A stretch of DNA of 64,000 bases from Oscheius dolichura (GCA_932521035.1 OW051496.1:8246001-8310000); one strand, 5' to 3'; positions 38,516 to 51,145 are shown, counted from the stretch's first letter. Numbers and translations: made by a program. Notes: a model not told the origin generated them from the sequence alone.

Positions 38516-41500
38516 AAAGGGAGATCTGCCCCCACCCCAGCATGCGTAGTCCAGAAATAGTTTTTGTAAACACCTCCCGGGAGCATTCTTAATCCTATAA
38601 TTGGCGCATACCAATGACCTGGGTGACAAATAAGCAAAATGTTTGTTGCTTGGCTGACTGACTGGCTACCTCTTCGGAATATTTTATGCATAAATCACTG
38701 CTATACTAGGGTAAGTAGAAGGAGTAGAGATGGAGAAAATATAAAGAAAATTATGGTGTGATACTGTATTTCACAAAAGCTTCTCGAAATTCTGGCATCT
38801 AACATCGTTCTGAGGTACTTTCGTATCGCTTCCCGTTCGCTCCCCTCCCAGTACTACAGCTCGTAAAAAAAGAACAGCCATTAGATCCCAAGATTGGAGT
38901 CCCCCGATTTCTTTCTTCCCGCTGCTATTATTACACGACAGCTCAAGCAGAGACCAACAATAAGTAAGAAGTGATCTCCACGTGCTTTCGGCTTGACAAG
39001 GGAGCGAGAGAGAGAGAGAGAAATTATACCGCCTCACGAACGGGGGAGAGCGGTCAAGAACACGAGGCAGATGACTTCACTCCTGCCCGCCAGTCCCAGT
39101 TCGGAAATTAATGAATTCCACTTGAACTATGAAATGAGCAAGTCGAGGGATACAAGTCTGGTGGGGTAAACTTGTTAGTAATCTCTGGTGTCACCAGGAG
39201 CAAGCAAGCAGTCGACTTTTTAAGATCACGAACGGGCGAAGCAGAAGATATTGCGTTTTGTCTCTCCTACTACTTTTACAGAAAAACATCAGTAATTTAA
39301 ATATTTTCCATATTGTTCCTCGTCTAGAAAACAGGCAAAAACACACTCCTTCCCTCCCAGATAATTGCCGATTAGTTGAAAAGTTCGCTGGCGCGTTTGA
39401 CTGCCCAATGAGCCAAAAGGCTAACTGCCTCTCAATTTATAGCGTCTGAATCAATTATCCCTTCTGTTTTTCCCTCTAGAATGACTAAAAGAAACGCTTG
39501 ATTTCTTTTTTTGAAAAGCTGGGAAAAGAGGAATTCTGTCTGTGAATGCGAGCACTTTTTCTGTTTAGTCAGGCTTACTTCCGAACATACGGGGGTACAA
39601 AGAGACGGCAGGAAATTATAAAAAAAGGAACACGAATCAATCTGCCGGACCGATATGATATTTTGTTACTTTGAAGGGAAAATAATAAAGAGAAGAATCT
39701 CACGGTTTATCGAGGGAAGGGAAATATTCGAGAAGGTGAACGGAAAGGAAGTACACCCCCGACTCCCGGAGAAGGCGTGGATTTCATGAGAAAATTAAAC
39801 TAGAGCAGCTCTTTAGCTATCGAAAAATGAAAGAGAAAAACTGAAAAAGAAAAAAAAAGCGAACCAAAAAGACGAGCAGAGCTAACGAGGCGGTGATATT
39901 TAGAGAATTTCAAGTGGGTCACAAGGGAGGTAGTGGATTGAAAAGGACAAAAACCGCATTAGGATCACATTGAAAATATCCAGCACCGTTTGATTGAATA
40001 AATAGCATATGTGGGGGGAGGGGATGGCTATTTGGGGATCTCCTGCCAATGAATGTGACCATGACCACCACAGCCGTCACCACACGGTTTATTGCGCGTA
40101 ATCAATGGCTTCAACATAAGCAGGGAGGCTAAAGGAAGAGGATAAACATATCTCTTATCCCCATTTTAACCCACAAACCATGGAAATAGGAAGCGGGGGG
40201 TTAGGGGCAGTGCCTGGTTCCAATTAAATGACCTGTGACAGGCTATCCATGCATAGAGTTATCATCTCTCTGAATTGAAAGAAAAAAAGGGAGTCCCAGT
40301 CTCTTTGAACATATCGGGGCACTCCCCACTTTGACATGTGTCTGATGGATATCTTTTAGAGAAAGGAGAGCCATACGGGAGCATTCAATTTCAACGACAG
40401 GGTTCTCCCCGCTCCACTTTGGTTGTTCTTTGAGGACTCTTTTCCTCAGACAATAGAGACAACAACAATAGAATTAACTCGAGTCTATTAGCATCTCCTA
40501 AATTGAGTCATTCCCCCTTCAAACTTTCAACTTTGGGCAAAATCCGGGAGGAACCCTTCTGGGGTGCAATAGTAAAGTACGAAAAACGTAGGCCTCGGCG
40601 GCTAAAATAACTTCCCGATCCGGGGGCGACAATAAACCAAAGGGAGGAAATGATTGGCTCTAGACAAAAAGGGAGGAAGGCCCCTTTGTTTGGATTGGAG
40701 GAGCTGCTGTTGCAGGAATGAATTCTCTTGTCTATAGCCAATTCTGAGGACAGAGGTTGAGGGGCCGAAAGAGCAGGCGCGAGGGCTTCTGTGAGTCAGA
40801 GTCTACCCCGTTCAATCCCGGGCTTCTCCTCAGTATATAGATGAGGAAGGACACCTGCTATACTTTTATCCAGGAAAATAACAGCTACAAATATCTGCTT
40901 ACTGCCCTTTTTAGTCTGCTGTTTTGAAGAGGTAACTTTTTTGCTTTCTGTGCTGTTTATCTCCACACGCCTACAAAATTCCGAGGATCAAAAGCAAGAA
41001 GGTGGAATTCGGTCTCTCCGGGCTATACTATACTTTAGTCTAACCTCTCATGTCAGCTGTAATGAGCATCATGTTTCGGACGGATTGCCAATTTAGGGAG
41101 GAGCGCGAGAAGCACGGAGAAAGGGATATATTCTAAGGGAAACGTAAAGACGGATTGCCGCGCACTTTATCGTTTTCTGACGGAGCGGGGGACAATTTTT
41201 GGTAGCTTTCTATGACATGGATCGAAGAGGGTAGCTACTTTCTAAAATGCTCGCCTCTACCAATCGAACGGATCTCAAATTTTCCATAAAATTAGGCCAG
41301 CACGGGAGAAAAACGCCAAGAGCAAAACATTGAGCCCCTCTCCACACGAAACCGTCAAGAGATCCAGAAAAATATAAACGTCCCAAAAAAAGAGAAGGAC
41401 CAAAACCAAGAAAATAAACAAATCCCAGATAGCCTAACCCATTTTGTTGTGGACAAAGAGCCAATTTGTAGCGCCTGCCTTCCCTGAACTCGGAGGTCGG

Positions 41501-41575
41501 ATTACCCTATTGGTATAGAGGGAGGTGGGGGCGAGCAGGAGGAAGGAAATGGAGAAGTGCGGGTGATATTTGCAC
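38516..41575. other. gene-poor region
   Basis: No supported exon. It holds simple GA-rich tracts (near 39005) and a weak tRNA-like stretch near 40745 that fails on stem pairing. Confidence 0.4.
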
Positions 41576-43310
41576 TTATTCCAAAAGATAGAAAAGAGTC
41601 CAACTGAGATTATCTCCACAGGAATTATAAAAAAGGAAACGGACCTCTTGAAACAGCTCAAGTGTTTGCCCGGTGGGGGGCTCGGCGTAGGAATCCGCTA
41701 TCGCTGCCGACATCAGCCTCGTGGTCAGTTCAGGATGACCGGGACGGAGATATCGTCTGAAATGGATTATTACTAATCAAAAAAAGGTTTCAAGGAAAAT
41801 AGGCGCTGATAATAGAAAAAAAAGTCGACTTACTTGTAGGCCTTGATTGAAAGTGTTGCAAACTGGATGCAGATGTGTGTCTTGTTTAATTCCAGCGCTA
41901 AGTCTTGTATTCTTTGGGCCAGATCGGCCATAAGGAAATTGAAGGAGGAGAGAATCTGAACAATTTAGATTTGAAAGCATAGTCTAGAAATGACTTACCG
42001 TTTTACATTTCTCATACATTCCTAAACATTTCTGTAACTCCAGAGGTAAATCGGTACCTAGTTTATCCTTATTGAGAAAAAGATCTAGCTCCATATTGGC
42101 TAATTCTACCTGAAATTTGAGAAATAATTAGAGACAAAAACAAAGACAAAATTACATCCTCCGGATCTATGGAACTCGTAGCGCCACAACTGTGACAGGA
42201 GAGAGAAATGGCTCTGGGATCAAAGAGACAAACGCCATCCGGACAACATGAAGCATAGGCGGATCTTCCCCAAAAGTCCTGAAAAAATCTATATTGGTCA
42301 CAAAAATTCATAGACTGACCCTCGTCTTATCATCACAAAGGGAGCACGTACAGTCGAAATAGTATTGCTGTTTTAATGCCTGCTGCCTTGCTGTTGTTGT
42401 GGCAATTAGATCAGTATAAGAGATAGTTAACTACAAAAAGAAATAGAAGTAAAAACAGAAGCCCTTACCTTTGTGCTGTAGTTTATATCTCTTCTGGGAC
42501 TCCGTAAAATGGCCTTTGGCCCATCAAACACAATAAAACAATCAGGATCACAGTTGTGATCTTGGGCAGATAATCTGAAAAAATAAAATAATGTTATGGT
42601 TAGATTCTATCTCTTTTGAAGAAATTAATCAATTGGAGAGGCACCAGAAAAGAAAGCTACAGACCCTACGTAAACTCCTTCACCTAGTGACTGATTGCTC
42701 GAGGTACTGTCGGTAATAGTGAAACAATTGATAACTATCTGAAAACACTTTATATTTACAGAAAAGATAGGAAAGCAGACCTTTCCGAAAGAAGAAATTA
42801 ATTCTGTTGGTTTTGGCACCATCTCCGGCCCCATAAATTGATATAAAATGTGACTTATGCAGACAAAGAATTCGGCCTTTTCTGCGTCCTTTTGTATTTC
42901 TGGTTTATGGTCCATCATGGCATCCCAAGTCCTTCCGTTGAATGCTGGCTGTATGGGACCGGCTGACTGTTTCAAAGCAATTCGGCACATTAGGCGAGCC
43001 ATCGATGGAGGCACTCTTGGGGCAGTTTTTTCCAGGAACATACATTCATACTGAAAATTAAAGAAGTTTTTAGTAAAATGAAAGGAAATACCTTGTGATT
43101 GGGCCAGTCTTTTTTCTGGCATTCGTTGGAGCAGTAGTGGATTACTCGGCAACGAGTACAACGGAGGAGGGTTTGTTCTATCTGAAAATTTTTGTTGATA
43201 TGACAATTAATAGAACTGACTTTATGAGCGAAGCAGGTGGAACAGGTTGAAGCCAGCTTATCATTGGCAACTACGGCGGCTAACGGCTCTTCTTCGGCAA
43301 GAGCGGCCAT
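41576..43310 (-). CDS. SMYD-type protein lysine methyltransferase (MYND + SET)
   Basis: Ten minus-strand exons (43310-43221, 43181-43092, 43050-42781, 42738-42645, 42560-42469, 42430-42320, 42278-42156, 42109-41999, 41955-41834, 41756-41576) give about 427 residues, the length of SMYD3. SMYD enzymes methylate lysines with S-adenosylmethionine. The MYND zinc finger is CSTCF...CTRC...HYCSNECQKKDW. The SET core shows GEGVYVGSVAFFS joined to DHNCDPDCFIVFDG (the NHSCxPN block), then LTISYTDL, then the post-SET CTCSLC. The helical C-terminal domain includes RYLRPGHPELTTRLMSAA. The DHNCDPDC join needs the acceptor GCCCAAG at 42560, not the upstream TTTCAG, which would shift the frame. ATG directly follows TTTTCAG. 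The last 20 codons are uncertain. It is head to head with ZPR1, 781 bases apart. AT-rich codons. Confidence 0.88.
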
Positions 43311-44091
43311 CTGAAAACGATTTCCTGTTCTTTACAACAAAGAAAAAAGTACAAGCAACTTCAAAGACAATAAAAATTGACTAGATTACAGTTAGCACAA
43401 CGAAGCACAATGCTATAGCATGACTTTTACATCCCATAGGTTGTGTTACTTGGTAGAAATGCAAAAAAAAAAAACAGGCGTATTGCTTGATAAAAGAATA
43501 ATATTCTACAGAGGCAGAAAATACACTCTCGGCAAGTCTTCCAGTTGGTAATCAGTAGTGTCCCCCATTGGAAATTATCAAATGACGAAAAAGGCAATAG
43601 AAAAATGAAACAGCGACTACAATACAATATTCAAAGAAAATCAGCTAATTTTGATGTGTTCTGAAGCGTGCTTTCAGTAATGTGTGGCATGGAACGATAG
43701 CTCTGTTTGTAGAGAACATGATAGAAAGTATAAAAGTGTTCTTTTTGAGGAAAAAGCTTGGGAAAATTGAGAAAAACGGGAAAACAATGCTTGAAATGGC
43801 CAAATCTCGTCACCAAAAAATCTCGTGGTTACCACGTGCGACGAGAAATGTTCTCGAAAGTCTCGAAATTTCAATATATCAACTTCCTCTTTTCTTCTCC
43901 TTTGCTGCCTGCTCTTCTATTCCGAAAGCTTGTTTATATTATAGACTTATTTTACTCGCTAATACAACAGCACCATACAAAAAATAAAAGAGTTTGTATG
44001 CATTTCGATTGATCAATAAGCTTTTGATTTTATAAAAATATTTCAATTCTAGAAAATCCTTGCTATAACCTAACTGTTCATCTTTTCAGAC
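43311..44091. other. shared upstream region of SMYD and ZPR1 genes
   Basis: A 781-base AT-rich spacer between two divergent starts, so it probably holds a bidirectional promoter. Both genes begin at TTTTCAG sites typical of trans-splicing. No exon seen. Confidence 0.45.
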
Positions 44092-45862
44092 ATGGCAGCT
44101 AATGCCGAAGAGGTTTATCGGAGTTTAAATGCGGATGATGATGAAATACAACCTATGGAATTAGAGTCAGTGTGCATGAATTGCTTCGAAAATGCAAGTG
44201 TTTCTTTTCTTCTTACTTTATTATTTTACAGGGTATTACAAAACTTCTGTGTGTTGCTATTCCATATTACAAGGCAGTTATTTTAATGTCCTTTGAATGC
44301 TCTCATTGTGGTTTCAAAAATAATGAAATTCAAAGCGGAGAAGCTGTACAAGTAAGTGGAATAATACACAAAGATAGCGAAATTATAGGAGCACGGCACG
44401 GAAATCGTTCTCCGGGTAGAAGAGCCTATTGATCTGAGACGGCAGCTTGTAAAATCAGAGTTTTCTACAATTGAAGTGCCGGAGATTGAACTTGTTATTC
44501 AGCCTAAAACACAGCCTGCAGGTTTGTCTTCCTTTTTATATATGTTTTTTTTTAAATTTCAGAAGTTACAACAGTAGAAGGTGTTCTTGATCGAGTGCGC
44601 AGAGGACTTTCCCAAGATCAGCCGCGTCGTGCAGAAAACCATCCGGAGGAAGCAGCTCAAATTGATAAATTTATTGCTAAATTGGATAGAATGACAAATC
44701 TGGAAGATAAATTCACAATAGTTAAGGTGTCTAGGTTTTCAACTGTTGTTTTTTAGAAGCTTCATGATCCTACGGGTAATTGCTATATTCAAAATCCAGA
44801 TCCTCGCCACGTTGATCCCCGTTGCATCATATCTCATTATAGTAGACCGTTGGAGGAAAATAAGCTACTTGGTTTAGCAGCAGATGATCAAGAGTATGTT
44901 AAAATTCCTCAATTTAACATGTTTTATATAGAGAGGAGCCAACGGAGGAAGTAGAAAGTGCACCAGAATGGAAAAGTAAAGAAGATATGGAAGCTGAAGT
45001 ATTCCATTTTGCAACAGAATGCCCTAATTGTTGTAATAAAGCGACATTGAATATGAAACCAACAAGTAAGGTTTATATTTTATGCATTATAACATTATCT
45101 TTAGCTATTCCATTTTTCCAAGACGTTATCATTATGGCACTCACGTGCGAGCGTTGTGGATATAAGACTAATGAGGTTAAAAGTGGAGGAGCCATCAAAG
45201 AACAAGGCTGTCGCCTCTCTGTGACTTTGAAAGAAGTTGGTGATTTTTTTAAAAAGTTTCTAGGCATTATTCAGGACCTTGATCTGGCGCGAGATGTGCT
45301 TAAATCTGATAGTTGCTGTCTAGAAATACCCGAGTTTGAATTAGTTGTTGGTCCTGGTGCTCTCAGTGGTCGTTTCACCACCATCGAAGGACTTCTCACT
45401 GCTACTAGGGATCAAGTTTCTGAAGTATAACTTACACTGTATATAATATTCTGTTGTATTTTAGCAATCTCGTTTTTTCACAGGAGATAGTGCTAATGAC
45501 GACGATCGCTCTGCAATGGGCAAATTGATGAAATTATTTGAAGATGCTCTTGCTCTCAAAACGAGTATTACCGTTATTTTAGACGATCCTGCTGGAAATA
45601 GTTACGTTCAGGTAAAAATTTTGAAATTAAGCATCGATTGTTTCAGAGTCTATCAGCTCCATTAGATGATCCCAGATTGAACAAAGAGTTTTACACAAGA
45701 ACATATGAACAAGATGAGGAATTAGGATTAAATGATATGAAGGTATAATTTTTCTCCGTTTTTTTTCAAAGTTTATTTCTTCAGGTTGAAAATTACGAGG
45801 CTCTTGATGTTGTAGCCGAAGCAGACGAGGAAGAAGAAGGTGACACAGAAGAGGTTCACTAG
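44092..45862 (+). CDS. ZPR1 zinc finger protein
   Basis: Eleven exons (44092-44193, 44232-44351, 44389-44521, 44563-44726, 44757-44893, 44932-45065, 45105-45235, 45275-45424, 45465-45611, 45647-45742, 45785-45862) give 463 residues. ZPR1 is a eukaryotic protein with two ZPR1 modules; it acts as a chaperone for elongation factor eEF1A. Module 1 shows CMNCFENG, then IPYYKAVILMSFECSHCG; module 2 shows CPNCCNKATLNM, then IPFFQDVIIMALTCERCGYK; both finish with DVLKSDS-like and DDPAGNSYVQ blocks. Intron 1 (44194-44231) has a GCAAGT donor, so it is a GC-AG intron. Intron 7 (45236-45274, 39 bases) has no in-frame stop, so its retention would add 13 residues. AT-rich codons. C. elegans has an ortholog. 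Confidence 0.93.
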
Positions 45863-46091
45863 CTTCTTGGAGAGCTTCTTCATTGTTATATATACCGGTA
45901 TTGTTGATTTTGATGTTTATAAATGTTTTTTTATTAATGCCATGTTGTTCTCGAACGCAAAAGATCAAAAGCACAGGCTCAAAATATTTTGACTAGTGAG
46001 ACAGTCAATAACCCAGAGTTGTTTACAAGGGGAGGGAAAAATAAAAACTGGGCGTTATTTCGAGCAGTCTTTTTGATTCTTTTCTGTGAGA

Positions 46092-47167
46092 ATGTTCCGC
46101 AACGAAACTGTCCTCGGAGGTGTTTTCAAGCTGAGCAACGGGAACGTTATTCCGCTTATCGGCTTAGGAACTTGGAGAAATACAGAGCAGGTAAGAGTTT
46201 TCCTATATTTAAAAGGCTACTACATTAATTAGAAAGACGTTGACAAATCCGTTCAAGCCGCCCTCAAGGCTCGTTATCGTTTAATCGACACCGCTCATCT
46301 TTATGAGAATGAAGAACAGATTGGAAACGCTCTGGAGAAATATCTCCCAGAGTTCGGTCTCCAAAGGGAGGATGTCTTCATCACGACCAAAGTTCCCACC
46401 GTAAATGAGAATTGTGATCAGGAATCACGGAAATTCATTCAAGAATCATTGGATAAGCTGAAGACCGAGTGAATTTTTTATTTTTATTTAAAAATAGTAT
46501 TGAATCTCTAGATATCTTGATATGGTTCTTGTCCACTACCCGAGAGATCGTTATACAGGGAAGGACGAGGACCACGAGACGAATAGAACTAACCGGGAAG
46601 TTATTTGGAAGGTACTGGAGGAATATCACAAGAAGGGAATAATAAAGAACATCGGAGTGGCTAATTATATGAACTATCATCTGACCGAGATGAAGGAATA
46701 CGCCAAGGTTGGTTAGAATCAGAAATTAAGAAGAAGCACCCCTTTAGGTCCAACCAGTCATGAATCAGATAGAATTCCATCCATATTTATGCCAAAATTT
46801 GGTTCGCCAGCAGTGCAAAGAACAGAATATGTTCATCCAGACATTCAGTAATTTGGGAAGTGGACACGGTGAAATCCACAAGGAGAAGGCGGTCCAAGAA
46901 TGCGCCAAAAAGAACAACGTCTCTTCTGAAGTCATTTTTATATTATTTTACGGGAAAAAAAAATATGATTTTTAGATAATTCTGTATGCCTTTGCTCTGT
47001 GTTCTGGAGGTGGAATTGTACCGAAATCACAGACTCCGCAGAGAATTAATGATAATATTAATAAGGTGTTGGAGATCAATTTCAACGAGGAAGAACTGAT
47101 GGCCTTGAGGGAATTGGACAAGAACGCGACGTTTACTCATCTCTGTGTACCGTGGAAATGTCTCTAA
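46092..47167 (+). CDS. aldo-keto reductase, copy 1 of 3
   Basis: Exons 46092-46190, 46233-46468, 46512-46707, 46748-46930 and 46976-47167 give 301 residues. Aldo-keto reductases reduce aldehydes or ketones with NADPH in a TIM barrel. The catalytic tetrad is present: Asp and Tyr in LIDTAHLYENEEQIG, Lys in ITTKVP, His in LVHYPRDRY. Later blocks are IGVANYMNYHL, NQIEFHPYLCQNLVRQQC and the cofactor-loop region GGGIVPKSQTPQRI. The C-terminus ends WKCL, as in the other copies. AATAAA at 47197-47202. The gene starts 229 bases after ZPR1. Substrate cannot be told from the sequence. Confidence 0.92.
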
Positions 47168-47894
47168 AGTTTGTGATGAGTACTGTGTGTTTCTGTAATA
47201 AATGAGTGTTTTCGAATACTTTCCTAATAGTGATGCAGAAGCACTATAGCTCGGTTCCTTTTAATAATTTACTGTGGAAAGGGTGAGCCTCTAAAGGAGT
47301 TCATTTTTGTTCTCTCTCCTAGCTCCTTTTACTTTTTTTTCCCTAGCGCCTTTTACGGCTTCATCGACGACACAGATTTCCACCCAGGGCGAGACTGGTG
47401 CCCCCAGTGTGGACAGAACCCAATCTTCCGTTGGGATTTTGTGGGAAAATCGGGGTCCTCTTTGACCGAACCAAAGTCGCCGCTGTCCAGCTGAAACAAC
47501 AACGTTGCCCTCTGGATCGAAGATGGCCAGGGGCCACAGGTAGTCTACCGGTATCTGGAGGCTTCTCGGAGACGGGAACTCTCTTCTGGGACGAATTTTG
47601 GAGCCCAGCACACAGGGGGCCATGAGGCTTGATTTTGCCGGAGGGTGACGGACACGGATAGGGCCATTTTCCCCTCTCAAGGCCCTAGTGCTGCCAGTCT
47701 TTTGTACCGCTACTGTTCGCATGGAAAGAAGTCCAAATTTTTTGAATATGCCCTTTCTTTCTCCTGCCATGTGAGTCCCCCTCCCCTGCAACAACAACGC
47801 CCTCGCGACCGGAATTTCAAAACAACTTCTGGTTGTTTACCATGGGAGGAGGCCCACACGGCACTTTTCCTTTCCCTCGTCCATTTATCTAGTT
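47168..47894. other. spacer between AKR copies 1 and 2
   Basis: A 727-base spacer. After the AATAAA of copy 1 I see no supported exon; the long minus-strand open frame in it has no family resemblance. Confidence 0.5.
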
Positions 47895-49114
47895 ATGTTC
47901 CGTTGTAAAGATGCCCTCGGCGGGGTCTACAAACTGAATAATGGCAATCTGATTCCCCTAATTGGGCTAGGGACATGGAGGAACAAGAGTCAGGTTGGAT
48001 TAGATATTATTTTTCACTTTTTGACCCAGGAAACGGTAGACCGGGCAGTCCGGGTCGCCATCCAGGAGGGATACCGGCTGATTGACACGGCTCACATGTA
48101 CAAGAATGAGGAATTCATTGGCAAGGCACTGGAACGGATTCTGCCGGATGTCGGACTCCAGCGGGAAGATATTTTCATCACCACGAAGGTTCCCACAGTG
48201 GATCAGGACTGTGAGAAGGAGACTCGCCGACTGTTGCAGGAATCCCTCGGGAAATTGAGAGTCAAGTGGGTATTTCATCTATTTTTTTACCATTTTGAAC
48301 ATGGAAATAGGTTTTTAAAGCTTCACAGTCCTTTAAATTCGCCGAATTTCCAGTTATATCGACATGGTTCTTGTCCACTACCCGAGAGATCGCTACACTG
48401 GCAAGGATCTCGACCATGAGACGAATAAACAGGGAAGAAAGACTGTTTGGAAGGTTCTGGAAGAATATTACGATAATGTAATTGTGGATAATATTGGAGT
48501 GGCTAATTATATGAGCTACCATCTTACAGAAATGAAGGAATACGCCAAGGTAGGTCCACGGTCATTTTGACCCGCGCTCGCACCCGTAGACTCTCGGCAG
48601 GTGGGAGATCATGAATAACGACTACCAATGGCGTGCACTTCCCAGATTTTATGGGTGCGGGCGCGCGGGCTTCCAGAATCTGGAAGAAGGGAATAATTCA
48701 GGTCCCACCGGCCATAAATCAGATAGAATTTCAACCGTATCTCAACCAGAATATAGTCCGGCACCAGTGCAAAGAGATGGGTATATTTGTACAGACATTC
48801 AGTAATCTGGGCAGCGGTTGTAAGGAACTCTACGAGGAGAAGGATCTTCAGGAAATTGCCAAAGAACACGGCGTCTCTATGGAGGTTTTCCACCATTTGT
48901 TCTGTTGAAATAGCTTTTTTAGACAATTCTCTTCGCTTTTGCCAGAAAAGTAGGCGGTGGTATTGTTCCCAAGTCCGAAAATCCGGATAGAATTCATAAT
49001 AATCTTCATAATGTGCTAAAAGTCGAATTATCCGAAGAAGAGGTGGATAAATTGAGAAATTTGGACAAAAACGCTCAATTTACTCATAAATGTGATGTTT
49101 ATAAATGTTTATAA
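47895..49114 (+). CDS. aldo-keto reductase, copy 2 of 3
   Basis: Exons 47895-47993, 48030-48265, 48354-48549, 48702-48884 and 48923-49114 give 301 residues, with exon lengths identical to copies 1 and 3. The tetrad is intact: LIDTAHMYKNEEFIG, ITTKVP, LVHYPRDRY. The loop GLGTWRNKSQ and the block NQIEFQPYLNQNIVRHQC match the family. The ATG lies two bases after a TTATCTAG acceptor. Intron 3 (48550-48701) is enlarged by an inverted-repeat element of about 100 bases. The end is VYKCL. AATAAA at 49125-49130. It is closest to copy 1 across exon 3. Confidence 0.92.
48569..48672. repeat. ACCCGTA-end inverted-repeat element in AKR copy 2 intron 3
   Basis: The left end reads CCCGCGCTCGCACCCGTAGA and the right end, on the opposite strand, CCCGCGCGCCCGCACCCATA. 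Arms of about 35 bases enclose a short non-coding core. It shares the ACCCGTA..CTCGGCAG motif with other copies in this window. Confidence 0.65.
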
Positions 49115-49484
49115 GCCAGAAAATAATAAATATGCATCGATTTTAATTGATTTTTATATAAATTCTGGAAGGGAATGGGCGATTTTCCCCGAGAAAGGGC
49201 AAATTCCTACTTGTTTACGCTGGTAAACGCGCCCCAACTCAGAATTCTCATTTGATTGGACCAGAAGATGAGAAAAACAACAATATATCTCGTTATAACA
49301 GCTTATTGAATCTCTAGAAATAGCTCTCATTCTCCATTTTCAATATTAGACGCGCTGGGAGCCCGTGAAAGCTGATCCCTAGCTTTGTCCGTCCCAAAGC
49401 TCGACATTTGCTTTAATTTCCGCTTTTTCTTGGCTATAATGCTCTATATTTCCCGTTAAAAACGTTATTTTTCAGTTTATAGAG

Positions 49485-50843
49485 ATGACAAAATTTGAAA
49501 ATATCCTCGGAGGAAGCCATAAGCTCAACGACGGCCACGCCATTCCCTGGGTCGGGCTGGGCATCTCCAGGATCAAGGGGCAGGTAATTTTTTATTTTTA
49601 TGTTATTTTACTTATTTTACCCGTTTTTAGGATGATTTGAATACTGCCATAAAGGCGGCCCTCCAAGCCGGGTACCGTCTCTTCGACACTGCCCACTGGT
49701 ATGAGAATGAAGCCGAGCTGGGCAACGCCCTGGAGAAATATCTCCCGGAATTCCAGCTGACAAGGGAGGATATCTTCATCACGACGAAAGTACCGACAGT
49801 TGATGGAGACCCGGACGGGCAGACGAGGAAACTATTGAAGGAGTCGCTGGATAAATTGAAGACCAAGTGAGCCTATCGAATTATGGGAAAAGAACGGCTT
49901 CAGCTATCTGGATCTAGTCCTTATTCACTATCCTCGAGACCGGTACACGGGAAAGGACATCAACCACGAGGTCAACAGCCGGGGACGGAAGATTGTCTGG
50001 CAAGTGCTAGAGGAATACAAGGACAGTGGGGTGGTTCGATCGATTGGAGTCTCGAACTACATGAATTATCATCTCAGCGAGATGACGAAGTACGCAAAGG
50101 TAGGCAAATTTATTTACGGGGGGAGCTGACGTCTTGAACAAGGCTGGAACCTGAAAATGGCTCGAGGATGCTTCTTCACTTTTTTCACCCACACCCGTAA
50201 AATCTCGGCAGTTGAATCCTCTTTTACTGGGCACCCTACAAAGTAGCCACGCCCTCATTCTTCGTGTTGCTGAAACTTTATGGGTGCCAAGTTCTTGAGA
50301 ACCAGACTGGACCAGTGATAATTCTAGGGGTTGGAAGCAGTTTGTCTGTTGTTCCGTCTCCAGGGCTCAATTTCCCCAAGCAGACCTTTTTACCGTCCAA
50401 AAAAAGCTCCAATTCCCCATTTTCAGCACCTCCCAGCTGTCAACCAAATCGAGTACCAGCCCTACTTGACCCAGGACCTCATCAAGCTCCAATGTACCCA
50501 GATGAATATCTTCGTCCAGGCTTTTAGCAGTCTCTGTTGGGGAAATCAGGATGTCCTCAAGGAGGCTGCCATCCACGATCCGGCCAAGAAACACGGCGTC
50601 TCTCCTCAGGTAGTCTTATTCTTCCTTTGCTTAAAAATATACCGTTTTTAGACCATATTGTATGCATTTGCTCTGAATACGGGTGTTGGTATCATTCCGA
50701 AGTCTGTCCACCCGGAGAGGATTCAGAAGAATCTCCACGATACTGTGAAGATCAAGTTGACGGAGGATGAGATCCGGGCCATCCTCGCTTTGGACAAGAA
50801 CACCGGCTTCTGTCCGGGATGTTCCCCGTGGAAGTGTATGTAA
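49485..50843 (+). CDS. aldo-keto reductase, copy 3 of 3
   Basis: Exons 49485-49583, 49631-49866, 49904-50099, 50427-50609 and 50652-50843 give 301 residues, again 99/236/196/183/192 bases. The tetrad is kept: LFDTAHWYENEAELG, ITTKVP, LIHYPRDRY. It is the most divergent copy: GLGISRIKGQ replaces GLGTWRN, ending CSPWKCM, and FSSLCWGN replaces FSNLGSG, which could change substrate or cofactor loops. Codons are GC-rich. Intron 2 is only 37 bases; intron 3 (50100-50426) carries an inverted-repeat element. The ATG follows a TTTTTCAG acceptor by nine bases. AATAAA at 50914-50919. Confidence 0.9.
50188..50290. repeat. ACCCGTA-end inverted-repeat element in AKR copy 3 intron 3
   Basis: The left end is ACCCGTAAAATCTCGGCAG followed by TTGAATCCTCTTTTACTGGG; the right end, on the opposite strand, reads GGCACCCATAAAG. 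The inner segment is shared with the element at 50958. Confidence 0.6.
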
Positions 50844-50957
50844 GTGCCAGGCAGACGGCAGATACGGCTAGTCATTTTACTATTATTCTTATTGTAAAGG
50901 GATATAACGAGAGAATAAACATTCCAATCCATAGGTTTTCGGACGATAGAATCTCCC

Positions 50958-51016
50958 AGGCGCGCCCGCACCCGTAAAGTCTCGGTGGTCGAATCCTCTT
51001 TTACTGGGCGTAATAC
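50958..51016. repeat. partial ACCCGTA-family element downstream of AKR copy 3
   Basis: It starts CGCGCCCGCACCCGTAAAG and continues TCGAATCCTCTTTTACTGGG, nearly the same as the element at 50188. The right arm is not seen before the neighbouring gene, so it is probably truncated. Confidence 0.55.
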
Positions 51017-51145
51017 AAATCGGCCGAAATGGATATTTCTCGAGAAAGGGCCAATAAAAGAGTGAGAAAGGCTGTAAAAATCAAGAAAAATGGGAGATCT
51101 CTCTCGCGTTACGACAGCCTTTATTATTTGCCCTATTTTGATGAT

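Noticed and set aside
40745-40826. tRNA-like stretch with a GTTCAATCC B box and complementary ends (GAGGA / TCCTC).
   Set aside because: T-stem mismatch, wrong spacing between T arm and acceptor stem, and an oversized D region. At best a decayed tRNA relic.
47291-47797. Minus-strand open frame of 168 codons between AKR copies 1 and 2.
   Set aside because: No recognisable motif, biased composition, and no splice or poly(A) context that supports it.
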